Assembly: GCF_000271485.2 (NCBI RefSeq)
Contig: NZ_AKVN02000001.1
Span: forward strand, 1,926,001 to 1,990,000
DNA from: Pelosinus fermentans DSM 17108
GTDB lineage: Bacteria > Bacillota > Negativicutes > DSM-13327
Reading direction: 5' to 3'
DNA: 64,000 nt
The translations under genes were made by a program, and so were the position numbers. Below are positions 1 to 9,400 of the stretch, piece by piece. Under the pieces are notes generated by a model, which did not search any database, was not told the origin of the DNA, and saw nothing but the letters and a program-made list of their open reading frames with translations. Within the stretch, counting starts at the first letter, position 1; every line of letters starts with the position of its first letter.

Positions 1-243
1 GATTGCTTCCAAATCAGCATCACTTATAACTACATATCTATCCTCTGACAGTTTATAACCCTTACAAATCTCAGTTGCTGGAACTTCCGCGCCATCACTA
101 GCAACTTTTTTGTATTGTATCCTGCTATAGTCACTCTTTCGAAGTTGGTTAAAACTAATAGTTTTGGAACGGGTAGCCTTAACCATTGTTACAGGGACAT
201 TTACCAAGCCAAAAGACAAAAGACCTTTCCACATTGATTTCAT
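1..243 (-). CDS. ku: Ku DNA end-binding protein, N-terminal part (truncated by window edge)
   Basis: The reverse strand from 243 encodes 81 codons that run off the window. The N terminus contains WKGLLSFGLVNVPV, then SFNQL, a Y-x-K-V-x-DG pattern and KGYKLSEDRYVVISDADLEAI, which closely follows the start of bacterial Ku (WKGxISFGLVNIPV ... KGYE ... YVVLxDEDLE). Bacterial Ku is a homodimeric ring that binds double-strand ends and recruits LigD for non-homologous end joining. The start ATG is preceded by a modest GGTGGG Shine-Dalgarno. No ligD is visible; it could lie outside the window. The gene sits on the element side of the tRNA-Lys scar at 1133-1179, so it may be cargo of an integrated element. 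The identity is secure although only the N-terminal third is present. Confidence 0.88.
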   Translation of the reverse strand, partial: MKSMWKGLLSFGLVNVPVTMVKATRSKTISFNQLRKSDYSRIQYKKVASDGAEVPATEICKGYKLSEDRYVVISDADLEAI

Positions 244-277
244 GTTCCCACCACTTTCTATTTATAATTTAGTTCAC

Positions 278-294
278 ATAATAATGATTATTAT
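278..294. promoter_or_regulatory. AT palindrome resembling a Fur box upstream of ku
   Basis: A perfect 17-bp palindrome (arms ATAATAAT and ATTATTAT around G286) lies 35 bp upstream of the ku start. The inner 15 bp match 12 of the 14 non-central positions of the Fur 7-1-7 motif TGATAAT-N-ATTATCA. AT-rich palindromes arise easily in this genome, and Ku is not a usual Fur target, so the assignment is weak. Confidence 0.25.
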
Positions 295-341
295 ATCATA
301 AATAAGGATATATCTGTGCTAGTAAATGTTGCAAAATAGAG

Positions 342-371
342 AAACTCCCGGCTTAATAGCATGGGGAGTTT
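342..371. terminator. Hairpin terminator after the 153-aa hypothetical
   Basis: An 8-bp stem (AAACTCCC with GGGAGTTT) encloses a 14-nt loop directly after the reverse-strand stop at 376. The downstream T-rich run is poor on the minus strand and better on the plus strand, so it may act in both directions. Confidence 0.5.
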
Positions 372-375
372 AATT

Positions 376-837
376 TTATTGCCTGGATTTCATGAAATTA
401 TCTACTTGAATCTTTGCTCTATCATCAGCTTTTTTCGCCCAATCTATCTTTTTCATTTTTAATATTTCTTCTGAAAATTCCCCTGAATAATCACTTGGGA
501 TTTCAGCCATATATTTGTCAACAAAATTAAATTCGGCTTTACCATCATAAAACATTGCATTGGCGTAATTGTAAAGGTGCTTTCCATTAGGAAAATTTTT
601 CTCTTTGTAATCAATTACAAATTTGTCTAAATTTTTATAATGGAATAAAGAAAATTTTTGGGATGCCTTTTCATAATCTGATCGTTTTAAATAATTTAAT
701 CCTTCTGCGTATGTTGTTGGCATGTCCTTTATTATTTTACTATTTGCTTCATCTTCTCTGTTTTTCTCCGAAATAGCAAATGACACCATTGCTATTATTA
801 ATATAGCGGCAACTGAAATCCAAAAACCTTTACCCAC
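376..837 (-). CDS. Hypothetical membrane-anchored protein, 153 aa
   Basis: I do not recognise a family. The protein starts with GTG at 837, preceded by a GAGG Shine-Dalgarno on the reverse strand. It has one hydrophobic N-terminal segment (about residues 5-23) and then a soluble, charged, Lys/Tyr/Phe-rich region of about 130 residues, with no lipobox Cys. It is probably anchored in the cytoplasmic membrane with the C-terminal part outside. The repeated Tyr/Leu/Ala pattern around residues 42-65 and 85-100 (EGLNYLKRSDYEKASQKF, KHLYNYANAMFY) resembles TPR-like helical hairpins, but this is only a suggestion. It lies between ku and the tRNA-Lys scar, so it is plausibly cargo of an integrated element. 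Confidence 0.7.
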   Translation of the reverse strand: MGKGFWISVAAILIIAMVSFAISEKNREDEANSKIIKDMPTTYAEGLNYLKRSDYEKASQKFSLFHYKNLDKFVIDYKEKNFPNGKHLYNYANAMFYDGKAEFNFVDKYMAEIPSDYSGEFSEEILKMKKIDWAKKADDRAKIQVDNFMKSRQ

Positions 838-911
838 GTTTTAACCTCACTCTTTTATTAAGATATTAAATTATATTTACAACAAATAACATTATATTCC
901 TGCTTAATCAT

Positions 912-940
912 GAAAAAAGCCCAACGCAATGGCTGGGCGA
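912..940 (-). terminator. Rho-independent terminator, minus strand
   Basis: On the reverse strand GCCCA and TGGGC form a stem followed immediately by six Ts. No recognisable gene ends into it from the right: only about 190 bp separate it from the tRNA scar. It may be a leftover of a deleted gene next to the attachment site. Confidence 0.6.
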
Positions 941-1010
941 ATTATTGAAATTTGCATATTATAATCAAGGAAAATATTATTTAAATAGATATGTTGCTTC
1001 AATCTTATCG

Positions 1011-1028
1011 TTGCCAAAACCGTTGCCA
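1011..1028. repeat. Short direct repeat TTGCCA near the tRNA scar
   Basis: TTGCCA occurs at 1011-1016 and again at 1023-1028, one helical turn apart, about 105 bp from the tRNA-Lys 3' fragment. Direct repeats of this size and spacing are found as arm-type integrase sites beside attachment cores. That role is inferred. Confidence 0.3.
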
Positions 1029-1132
1029 CAACAAACAATAACAAGCAGTAATGTTAATTAGTAATCATTTAACACGTGCAGTACTATCAACACATCCGAC
1101 AATCGACCATAATGAAAATATGCTCAAATTAC

Positions 1133-1179
1133 GACTCTTAATCAGTAGGTTCGGGGTTCGATTCCCCGGTGTGTCACCA
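1133..1179 (+). other. tRNA-Lys(CTT) 3' half, probable att site of an integrated element
   Basis: The sequence contains an anticodon loop CTCTTAA (anticodon CTT at 1137-1139), the 3' anticodon stem TCAG, a variable loop, a T-arm CGGGG-TTCGATT-CCCCG, the 3' acceptor strand GTGTGTC, discriminator A and encoded CCA at 1177-1179. The expected 5' half (GACACAC acceptor strand, D-arm, 5' anticodon strand) is absent upstream, so this is not a functional tRNA. A 3' tRNA copy is what site-specific recombinases leave at the distal end of an element inserted into a tRNA gene. A good terminator follows at 1189, as expected for native sequence downstream of a tRNA. The element should therefore lie to the left, with the intact tRNA beyond the window. 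Confidence 0.75.
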
Positions 1180-1188
1180 GTAAATTCA

Positions 1189-1216
1189 AGGGTTTGCAGA
1201 GATGCAAGCTCTTTTT
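1189..1216 (+). terminator. Terminator downstream of the tRNA-Lys fragment
   Basis: A 9-bp stem (GGGTTTGCA with TGCAAGCTC, including G-T wobbles) and a GAGA loop are followed by a run of Ts, 10 bp after the CCA end. This is a typical tRNA terminator left in place after the scar formed. Confidence 0.65.
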
Positions 1217-1301
1217 TATGTTCACTGAGTCTTTTTTGTTTTAGTGCTTTTGAATTACTGTTACAGGTACAAAAACATAACTTAATATAGATAAAAAAAT
1301 T

Positions 1302-1327
1302 AGCAGGCTATTTTGCCTGCTTTTTTG
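1302..1327 (+). terminator. Rho-independent terminator
   Basis: Stem AGCAGGC/GCCTGCT, loop TATTTT, then a T run. It isolates the siderophore operon from anything upstream. Confidence 0.7.
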
Positions 1328-1521
1328 CTTTTTTATATAACTACATAATTTGGCTAAATTATGCAGTTAACTAGATTGGGGCAATTTGCGTCCTTAGTTC
1401 TTCGTAGGGGGTGACTTATATGATATATAAAACGTTAAAATGTATACTCCATATTTACCGCAGAATTTTATTTAGAGAATATCATCGGGAAAAAATACAT
1501 TAATATTTGGAAATATATCCA

Positions 1522-1550
1522 TTTACTGGTATTTTTTAAATTGGTATTAT
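1522..1550 (+). promoter_or_regulatory. Candidate promoter of the siderophore operon
   Basis: TTTACT (1522-1527) and TATTAT (1545-1550) are spaced by 17 bp. The Fur box at 1564-1582 would then cover the start site and early transcribed region. The match to consensus is moderate. The interval 1328-1770 holds nothing else I can recognise apart from the Fur box. Confidence 0.4.
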
Positions 1551-1563
1551 ATTGAATAATGAT

Positions 1564-1582
1564 ATTGATAATTATTATCAAT
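1564..1582. promoter_or_regulatory. Fur box controlling the siderophore operon
   Basis: A 19-bp perfect palindrome contains TGATAAT-T-ATTATCA (1566-1580), an exact match to the 7-1-7 Fur/Per-type consensus. It lies about 190 bp before dhbA and just downstream of a candidate -10. Iron-loaded Fur bound here should block transcription when iron is plentiful, which fits a siderophore operon. Confidence 0.88.
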
Positions 1583-1770
1583 GAATTGCTTGAAAGATAG
1601 ATTGACAATGGAAGATAAAGGGGGGGATTACTGTAAATTTATTAGAGCTATGTTGATTTCTAATAGTAATTAATCACTAATATCGCAAGTAACTCAATTA
1701 TGTTTTTATTTTTAAGGATAGTGTTATACCTTAGTTTATCGGTCAATGTTTAAAGAAAGGAAATGGTAAG

Positions 1771-2556
1771 ATGAACTATTTAAAAATGAAAGGGAAGATT
1801 GCGCTTGTTACAGGAGGTGCCCAAGGCATTGGAGAGTCTGTCGTTCGGGCATTAATTGAATCCGGTGCAGTTGTTGCTATATTAGATCATAATGCAGCAA
1901 AACTTAATAGTCTTGTAAACGAATTGAAGTTACAAGGGTGCAATGTAGAGGCATTTCCTGTAGATATCAGTGATAGTAAAGCTGTTACTACAGTTGTAGA
2001 TTTGATTGAAGATGATATTGGTCCTATTGATATTTTAGTAAATGTTGCTGGTGTACTACGTATAGACTTAATTAGTTCACTTAGTGATCAGGATTGGGAG
2101 AAGACTTTTGCAGTTAACTCAACAGGGGTCTTTAATGTATCCCGTTCTGTGAGTAAGCACATGATTTCTCGCCAAAAAGGATCAATTGTAACTGTTGGGT
2201 CAAATGCCACAAGAGTTCCTCGAATATCAATGGCAGCTTATGCAGCTTCCAAAGCTGCTGCCACCATGTTTACTAAATGTTTAGGCTTAGAACTGGCTCA
2301 GTATAATATTCGTTGCAATATAGTTTCACCTGGGTCTACAGATACTGAAATGCAATGGTCTCTGTGGAAAGATGAGAATGGAGCACGAGCTGTTATTGAA
2401 GGTTCTCCTGAAGCATTTAAAATAGGAATTCCACTAAAAAAAATAGCAACACCTTCTGACATAGCAGATGCTGCCCTCTTTTTAGCTTCTGAGCGGGCCA
2501 ATCATATTACAATGATTGACTTGTGTGTGGATGGCGGAGCTACTTTAGGAGTCTAA
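1771..2556 (+). CDS. dhbA: 2,3-dihydro-2,3-dihydroxybenzoate dehydrogenase
   Basis: A 261-aa short-chain dehydrogenase that oxidises 2,3-dihydro-2,3-dihydroxybenzoate with NAD+ to 2,3-dihydroxybenzoate, the third dedicated step from chorismate. The sequence shows the Rossmann glycine motif TGGAQGIG at 14-21, NVAG at 91-94, Ser144 and the catalytic pair Tyr157/Lys161 in YAASK, with the C-terminal GG expected of the family. Length matches EntA/DhbA (248-261 aa). The start is supported by GAAAGGAA upstream. It is the first gene of the operon, downstream of the Fur box, and 62 bp before dhbC. SDR specificity alone is ambiguous; the assignment to dhbA comes from the neighbouring dhbC, dhbE and dhbB. 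Confidence 0.93.
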   Translation: MNYLKMKGKIALVTGGAQGIGESVVRALIESGAVVAILDHNAAKLNSLVNELKLQGCNVEAFPVDISDSKAVTTVVDLIEDDIGPIDILVNVAGVLRIDLISSLSDQDWEKTFAVNSTGVFNVSRSVSKHMISRQKGSIVTVGSNATRVPRISMAAYAASKAAATMFTKCLGLELAQYNIRCNIVSPGSTDTEMQWSLWKDENGARAVIEGSPEAFKIGIPLKKIATPSDIADAALFLASERANHITMIDLCVDGGATLGV

Positions 2557-2618
2557 AATGCGCTTAACGATCTCTTTGAATATAGGATATTTAGTTAATA
2601 AAGGAGGCAATAAAAAAT

Positions 2619-3854
2619 ATGAAACATCAGAGTAATTCTGCAGTATTAGAAAAACAGCTTTTAAATGATTATCAGGTTGGTGATTTTTTCTTCGCTTCAC
2701 CAAAGAGAACGCTGTTGGGAAAAGGTTCTTTTGCTGTGATTCCAAGTGATCCCAAAAAAGAGAATCAATTGGAATGTCTTGCTGAACGTGTTTTGGTTGC
2801 ATTAGAAAATGCTAAAGAGCATGGTTATAGCAATCCAGTAGTTGTAGGAGCAGTGCCATTTGATTATAAAAAGAATGTCCAATTGATTGTACCTGAAACG
2901 ATGAAGTTATCAACTCCGTCACAATTCGATTCTGTCAATCCATTGCAATCGTCGATGGCATCTACATATCAAATTAAATTTGTACCGGAACCTGCTCAAT
3001 ATAAAGAAGGGGTAGGAAAAGGGATTCATTATATAAAGAATGGTCATCTTAGTAAAATTGTTTTATCAAGATCTCTGCACCTTACTTCATCGACAACAGT
3101 AAATATCCATCAGCTGCTTCATAATTTAGCACAACACAATACTCTTGGCTATACTTTTGCCGTTGATTTGCCTAAGACTATTTTAGATAAATCTGGCTTA
3201 ACGGTCTCTTTCTCAACAGGCAGAACATTAATTGGAGCCAGCCCTGAACTGCTTGTTACAAAAACGGGATTACATTTGATGGCTAATCCATTGGCAGGCT
3301 CTAGACCTCGCAGTGAAGATCCTGCAGAAGATCAGCGATTAGCTGCAGAGCTGCTTTCATCTACTAAGGATTTACATGAACATCAGGTTGTTGTTAGTGC
3401 AGTTGCTGATGCTCTTAGACCTTATTGTCTTACATTGGATGTGCCGGACAAGCCTTCATTAATGCATACAGAGACAATGTGGCATCTTTCAACAGTGATA
3501 AAGGGGGAGATTGCAAGTCCTTCGACTTCTTCTTTAGAGCTGGCAATCGCTCTTCATCCGACTCCTGCTGTTTGCGGGGCTCCTAGGGAGCTAGCACGAG
3601 AGGCAATTGGAGAAATTGAACCATTTGACCGAGGATTTTTTGCCGGGATGGTTGGCTGGTGCGATGCAAATGGTGATGGTGAATGGGCAGTCACTATTCG
3701 CTGCGCAGAGGTAGAGGCACATTCCCTTCGGTTGTTCGCAGGAGCTGGAGTGGTTGCTGAATCAACCCCAGAAGAAGAATTGGCAGAAACGTCAGCAAAG
3801 TTTCGTACCATGCTGTTTGCTATGGGACTGAGTAAGGATGTGATATATAAATGA
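2619..3854 (+). CDS. dhbC: Isochorismate synthase
   Basis: A 411-aa member of the chorismate-utilising (anthranilate/isochorismate synthase) family. It converts chorismate to isochorismate with Mg2+, committing chorismate to catechol siderophore synthesis. Visible family motifs are AGSRPR near residue 227, [14 protein letters not shown] near 312 and [12 protein letters not shown] near 337, followed by the conserved Arg of VTIRCAE and the FAGAGVV segment. Length matches DhbC/EntC (391-398 aa) with a slight N-terminal extension. An AAAGGAGG Shine-Dalgarno precedes the ATG. It overlaps dhbE by 4 bp (ATGA), indicating translational coupling. A menaquinone-type MenF role is less likely because it is embedded in the dhb operon. 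Confidence 0.94.
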   Translation: MKHQSNSAVLEKQLLNDYQVGDFFFASPKRTLLGKGSFAVIPSDPKKENQLECLAERVLVALENAKEHGYSNPVVVGAVPFDYKKNVQLIVPETMKLSTPSQFDSVNPLQSSMASTYQIKFVPEPAQYKEGVGKGIHYIKNGHLSKIVLSRSLHLTSSTTVNIHQLLHNLAQHNTLGYTFAVDLPKTILDKSGLTVSFSTGRTLIGASPELLVTKTGLHLMANPLAGSRPRSEDPAEDQRLAAELLSSTKDLHEHQVVVSAVADALRPYCLTLDVPDKPSLMHTETMWHLSTVIKGEIASPSTSSLELAIALHPTPAVCGAPRELAREAIGEIEPFDRGFFAGMVGWCDANGDGEWAVTIRCAEVEAHSLRLFAGAGVVAESTPEEELAETSAKFRTMLFAMGLSKDVIYK

Positions 3855-5479
3855 TGCTAACTAAATATCCTTCTTGGCCTAAAGAGTTTGTTGATTTCTA
3901 CAGGAGGGAGAACTGCTGGCGCGGGGAAACATTTGGCACAATGCTGCGTGAACGTGCTAAAAGCCAACGTGAACGCATTGCCATTACAAGCGGAGAAATA
4001 AGTCTCAGTTATGCAGCATTAGACAATGAAGCTGACCGTTTAGCTGCTGGATTTCAGGCACTAGGCATAAAGAAGGGAGATCGTGTGGTACTTCACCTTC
4101 CTAATGTAATTGAGTTTTTTACAGTTATTTTTGCATTATTCAGGTTGGGGGCATTGCCTGTCTTTGCTCTCCCTTCACACCGAAGCAGTGAAATTAACTA
4201 TTTTTGTGAGTTTACTGAAGCCGTTGCCTACGTTATCCCAGATATTTACGCTGAGTTTGACTATCGTACACTTGCAAGAGAGGTTAAAAGTACAGTTTCA
4301 ACCTTACAGCATGTAATTGTAACAGGTGATTCTGAGGAATTTATATCTTTGGCAGATCTGTATGCAGATACTCTTACTGAACCACCAGAAGTAAGCCCTG
4401 GGGATATTGCTTTTCTTCAATTGTCTGGGGGGAGTACCGGATTATCCAAGTTAATTCCCCGAACACATGACGATTATATATATAGTTTGAGAGTCAGTGA
4501 TGAGATTTGTCAAATGGATCAGAATAGTGTATATCTTGCTGCTCTCCCTGTTGCGCATAATTATCCCCTTAGTTCACCTGGTGTACTTGGCACGTTGTAT
4601 GCAGGCGGTAGAGTTGTTCTTGCAGCTGGGGCTAGCCCGGATGAAGCATTTCCTCTTATTGAGCGTGAAGGCGTTACGATTACGGCGCTTGTACCGCCAC
4701 TTGCTTTAATATGGCTTGAAGCTGTATCTTCCCGCCATTATGACTTGTCTAGTCTTAAAGTGCTGCAAGTTGGTGGAGCTAAATTCAGTGAGGAAGCGGC
4801 GCGTCGAGTAAAACCTGCATTTGGTTGTATGCTGCAGCAAGTGTTTGGCATGGCCGAAGGGTTAGTTAATTATACAAGATTAGACGATTCTGAAGAAACG
4901 ATTGTGAGTACGCAAGGGAGACCCATGTCAAAGTATGATGAAATTCGGATAGTGGATGAAGACGATGTTGATGTGGAGCCAGGCAGCGTTGGACAATTAT
5001 TGACAAGAGGACCTTATACCATTCGTGGGTATTACAAAGCTGAAGAACATAATGCTAAGGCATTTACTCCCGATGGTTTTTTTCGAACAGGGGATTTGGT
5101 AAAAGTCAATGAGTCTGGGTATTTTGTCGTGGAAGGCCGCGATAAGGATCAAATCAATCGTGGTGGTGAAAAAGTTGCAGCGGAAGAAGTTGAGAATCAT
5201 CTCCTTGCTCATGATGCTGTACTTGATGCAGCAATTGTTTCAATGCCCGACGAATTTCTTGGGGAAAGATCATGTGCTTTTGTAATACCACGCCACCAAA
5301 CTCCAACTGCGGGTGAGCTTAAAAGATTTTTAAGGGAACGTGGAATCGCTGCTTTTAAAATTCCTGACCGGATTGAATTTATCCATTCGTTTCCTTATAC
5401 TCCATTAGGAAAAGTAAGTAAGAAAAAATTGCGTCAGATGATTGCTAAGAAACTTATAGTCCGTGCTGCTGCAAATTGA
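3851..5479 (+). CDS. dhbE: 2,3-dihydroxybenzoate-AMP ligase
   Basis: A 542-aa stand-alone aryl-acid adenylation enzyme. It activates 2,3-dihydroxybenzoate with ATP and loads it on the aryl carrier domain of DhbB. The phosphate-binding loop [10 protein letters not shown] begins at residue 191, an RTGDLV core motif and QINRGGEKV follow, and the catalytic lysine of [10 protein letters not shown] is Lys521. Length equals EntE/DhbE (536-539 aa). The 4-bp overlap with dhbC and the short gap to dhbB place it in the same transcript. A salicylate ligase would look alike; the adjacent dhbA argues for 2,3-dihydroxybenzoate. Confidence 0.95.
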   Translation: MMLTKYPSWPKEFVDFYRRENCWRGETFGTMLRERAKSQRERIAITSGEISLSYAALDNEADRLAAGFQALGIKKGDRVVLHLPNVIEFFTVIFALFRLGALPVFALPSHRSSEINYFCEFTEAVAYVIPDIYAEFDYRTLAREVKSTVSTLQHVIVTGDSEEFISLADLYADTLTEPPEVSPGDIAFLQLSGGSTGLSKLIPRTHDDYIYSLRVSDEICQMDQNSVYLAALPVAHNYPLSSPGVLGTLYAGGRVVLAAGASPDEAFPLIEREGVTITALVPPLALIWLEAVSSRHYDLSSLKVLQVGGAKFSEEAARRVKPAFGCMLQQVFGMAEGLVNYTRLDDSEETIVSTQGRPMSKYDEIRIVDEDDVDVEPGSVGQLLTRGPYTIRGYYKAEEHNAKAFTPDGFFRTGDLVKVNESGYFVVEGRDKDQINRGGEKVAAEEVENHLLAHDAVLDAAIVSMPDEFLGERSCAFVIPRHQTPTAGELKRFLRERGIAAFKIPDRIEFIHSFPYTPLGKVSKKKLRQMIAKKLIVRAAAN

Positions 5480-5510
5480 TAAAGGTATATAAAAATAAAG
5501 GAGTGATTCG

Positions 5511-6416
5511 ATGGCTATTCCTGCTATCTCACCATATTCCATGCCTATGGCATCAGATTTTCCTCAAAACAGAGTATCCTGGAAAGCAAATCCGAAACGT
5601 TCGGTACTTCTCATTCATGATATGCAACAGTATTTTCTTAATGCTTATACCTTGGGGGAATCACCAATAATACAGCTTATCGAGAATATACAATTATTAA
5701 AAGCCCAATGTACAGAACTTGGTATACCCATTGTTTATACGGCACAGCCAGGTGATCAGAGACCTGAAGATCGAGCACTTCTTCAAGATTTCTGGGGACC
5801 AGGACTTGCTGATGATCCTTCTCAAACAAAAGTAATAGATGAGGTTGCGCCTAACGCAAGCGACACTGTGCTTACAAAGTGGCGATACAGTGCATTTAAG
5901 AGAACCAAACTTATGGAAATCATGCAGGAACAAGGGCGTGATCAACTGATTATTTGTGGTGTTTATGCTCATATTGGTTGTCTTTTAACAGCATGTGATG
6001 CCTTTATGCAAGACATGGAAACCTTCTTTGTGTGCGATGCAGTAGCAGATTTTTCTGCAGATCATCATAAGATGGCGATGACATATGCGGCTGATCGTTG
6101 TGCAGTAACTATTTCAACAGCGTTGCTGCTAGAGCAATTGAAAAGCATTCAGCTATCATCTAACAAAGCGGTAACAAAAGCGAATTTACACAGTCTGACA
6201 CAGCCGCTTGTGCGCCAGCAAGTTGCTGAACTTCTTGGCGAATCACCATCAGATATTGATGACAACGAGGATTTAATTGACAGGGGTTTAGATTCAATTA
6301 GAATGATGAGTCTTGTTGAGAGATGGCGCAGTAAAGGGGCTGATGTTACTTTTGTGAAGCTTGCTGCAGGACCGACGATTTCTGCTTGGTGGAATCTATT
6401 ATCATCTGCAAAATAA
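5511..6416 (+). CDS. dhbB: Isochorismatase with C-terminal aryl carrier domain
   Basis: A 301-aa bifunctional protein. Residues 1-210 form the isochorismatase that hydrolyses isochorismate to 2,3-dihydro-2,3-dihydroxybenzoate and pyruvate. Asp37 (LIHDMQ) and Lys123 (TKWRYSAF) are in place, and the nucleophile Cys of related amidohydrolases is replaced by Gly156 in GVYAHIG, as expected for isochorismatases. Residues 230-301 form the aryl carrier domain with phosphopantetheine site Ser262 in GLDSIR. It receives DHB from DhbE and presents it to the first condensation domain of DhbF. AAAGGAG supports the start. The length lies between EntB (285) and DhbB (312). Confidence 0.95.
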   Translation: MAIPAISPYSMPMASDFPQNRVSWKANPKRSVLLIHDMQQYFLNAYTLGESPIIQLIENIQLLKAQCTELGIPIVYTAQPGDQRPEDRALLQDFWGPGLADDPSQTKVIDEVAPNASDTVLTKWRYSAFKRTKLMEIMQEQGRDQLIICGVYAHIGCLLTACDAFMQDMETFFVCDAVADFSADHHKMAMTYAADRCAVTISTALLLEQLKSIQLSSNKAVTKANLHSLTQPLVRQQVAELLGESPSDIDDNEDLIDRGLDSIRMMSLVERWRSKGADVTFVKLAAGPTISAWWNLLSSAK

Positions 6417-6462
6417 GAAACGCTGTATCATAAATGCTAATTATAAAGGAGGTCATGAAAGA

Positions 6463-9400
6463 ATGCCAAATTGTCAAGAAGCTCGTTGGACCTTGACCGG
6501 TGCGCAATCTGGTATCTGGTTCGCTCAACAACTTGAGCCAGAAAATCCGATTTATAATGCTGGTGAATATATAGAAATTAATGGGGAAATTGATTTAGAA
6601 TGCTTTGAACAAGCGCTGAGGCAGGGTGTAAGGGAAACAGAATCGTTACATGTTAAATTTGGCGTAAATGAACAGGGACCATGGCAAGTTATCCGCCCTG
6701 CTTCTGAATTTCCTTTACATGTTTTCGATGTCAGTGCAGAGGAACACCCGCAGCAAGCAGCGCAAAAGTGGATGAATGATGACCTTGCAAGTCCGATTGA
6801 TCTCAGACTGGATCCTCTTTTCTGCCAAGCTTTATTTAAAGTTTCATCCAATCGCTTTTTCTGGTATCAGCGTATTCATCACATTGTAATGGATGGATTT
6901 GGTTTTTCACTTATTTCGCAGCGCGTGGCTAGCCTTTACACTGCACTTATAAATAATCTTGCTTATGATGAAGGTGCTTTTGCTCCTTTACGTTTGGTTC
7001 TGGAAGAAGACGTATCGTATCGTGCCTCAGAGAATTTTTTGCGGGATCGTCAGTTTTGGCTAGAACGTTTTGCAGATGGACCGGAGGTTATTAGTTTAGC
7101 AAATCGAGCACCTAGGACTTCTAAGAGCGTCTTTCGCCAGACCGCTAACTTATCACCGTCTATCACGCATTCCTTGCAGACCGCAGCGCGCAATTTTAAA
7201 GGAAGCTGGCATGAAACGCTGATTGCAGCAACAGCTGTTTATGTACACCGTTTGACAGGGGCACAAGATGTAATTCTTAGTTTGCCAATGATGGGACGGT
7301 TAGGCTCCGCTTCACTGAATATTCCTAGCATGGTAATGAATTTGCTGCCGCTTCGTTTGCTAGTACGACCAGATATGGAATTTACAGAACTGGTAAAACA
7401 AGTTTCAAAAGAAGTGCGCAGCGCGGGGCGACATAAAAATTACCGACATGAGGAACTACGTCGTGATCTTAAGCTGCTTGGCGAGAATCAGAGATTATTC
7501 GGTCCGCAAATTAATATAATGCCTTTTGAGTATGGGCTGGACTTTGCTGGGAATAAAGGGATTATACATAAGTTAGCGACCGGTCCTGTTGATGATTTGT
7601 CTATTAACGTTTATAACAAATCAGATGGAAATGGATTAAGAATTGATTTAGAGGCTAATCCTGAAGTTTACAGTCCCAGCGATTTGGCTATTCACCAGAA
7701 ACGCTTTCTAGGCTTTCTTGAAAAAATTGCAACTGCGAAGCAGGATCAACTCATAGGAAAAATGGAGCTTCTCTTGCCTGAGGAGTGTGAACGGGTATTG
7801 GTTCATTGGAATCAAACGGCCCAAACATTACCGTCTGTTGACCTGCCAACATTGTTTGAGAAACAAGTTTCTGAAAATCCTGAGTTGACTGCCCTAGTAT
7901 GTGGGGACACCGTTCTTAGTTATAAGGAGTTAAATAAAAGGGTAAATCGTCTTGCTCATCTATTGATTGATCAAAAGCTGGGACCTGAGAAATTTGTGGC
8001 TTTAGCAATGCCACGTTCAGTAGAAATGGTTATCGCCATGCTGGCTGTTCTTAAGACGGGAGCTGCGTATTTGCCCATTGATCCAGATTATCCAGCAGAC
8101 CGGATTGAATTTATGCTAAGTGATGCCCAGCCTGTTTGCATGATTACAAGTACAGCAGTTGCATCAAAAGTACCCGTTGCTAGTACCCAGTTCAGGATTG
8201 TAATTGATACAGCAGAGATTGCTGGGACACTTGAGAATTATCCTGACACTAACGTATTGAGCTTACAGCGTAAAGTAGTTATTTCACCAATTAATCCAGC
8301 TTATATGATCTATACGTCGGGCTCTACGGGCAAGCCAAAAGGTGTTGTCGTTCTATCGGAAAGTTTAATTAATTTTCTTCAATCAATGCAAAGCCATTTT
8401 TCACTAACTCAGCAAGATCGACTTCTTGCCGTAACTACTATCGCTTTTGATATTTCAGGTTTGGAAATATTTCTTCCTCTTATCACTGGAGCAAGTTGTA
8501 TCATTGCTGAAAAGGAAACCGTTCAAGATCCTCTAGCCTTAACAAATATGATCGAAAAAAACAATATTACGATTATGCAAGCTACGCCAACGCTTTGGCA
8601 TGTCCTAGTGACAAACTATCCAAATGCGTTACGTGGACTCAGAGTTCTGGTTGGAGGAGAAGCACTTCCAATCAGTCTTGCAGCCGCTTTGCATGGTTTA
8701 GGCTGCGAAGTTACCAATCTATATGGACCAACTGAAACGACGATTTGGTCAACCGCAGTTACCCTTGATCCTGAGCAGACGGGAGTACCTTCTATCGGAA
8801 AGCCAATTTGGAATACTCAGATGTATGTGTTAGATTCTGGTTTACAGCCAGTTCCTCCGGGAGTTGCAGGAGATTTATATATTGCTGGTACGGGACTCGC
8901 TCGCGGTTATTTAGGTCGTCCAGCTTTGACGTCTGAACGCTTTGTTGCGAATCCTTATGGTCCTAAGGGAAGTCGAATGTATCGAACTGGCGACCTTGTT
9001 CGTTGGAGTCCTGACGGTTCTTTAGATTACATTAGCCGCGCTGATCATCAAATTAAAATGCGTGGTTTTCGAATAGAGCTTGGAGAAATTGAGGCTGTAC
9101 TTGCCAAGCATTCTGCTATTGACCAGGTTACGGTTATTGTTCGTGAAGATCAGCCAGGAGATAAGCGTTTGGTAGCCTATATTGTTCCTGCTTTGAACAA
9201 TAGTCCGGATTCAGCCGAGCTCCGTCAGTATATGGGGAGTCGTCTGCCAGATTATATGGTACCTTCCGCATTCGTGCTAATGAGCGAGTTGCCGCTGACA
9301 CCAAATGGCAAGATTAATCGTAAAGAGCTGCCGGTACCTGATCTCTCTGCAATAGCTACTAGCCGCGGGCCTAGGTCGCCCCAAGAGGGAATTTTGAGGG

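Noticed and set aside
945-1132. Possible integrase gene remnant on the minus strand next to the scar
   Set aside because: Only short frames between stops; one contains HYGRLSDV, loosely like an integrase C terminus, but there is no convincing active-site pattern.
1051-1290. A 79-codon plus-strand frame across the tRNA fragment
   Set aside because: It runs through the tRNA-Lys 3' half and its terminator, has no convincing ribosome-binding site and no protein-like features.
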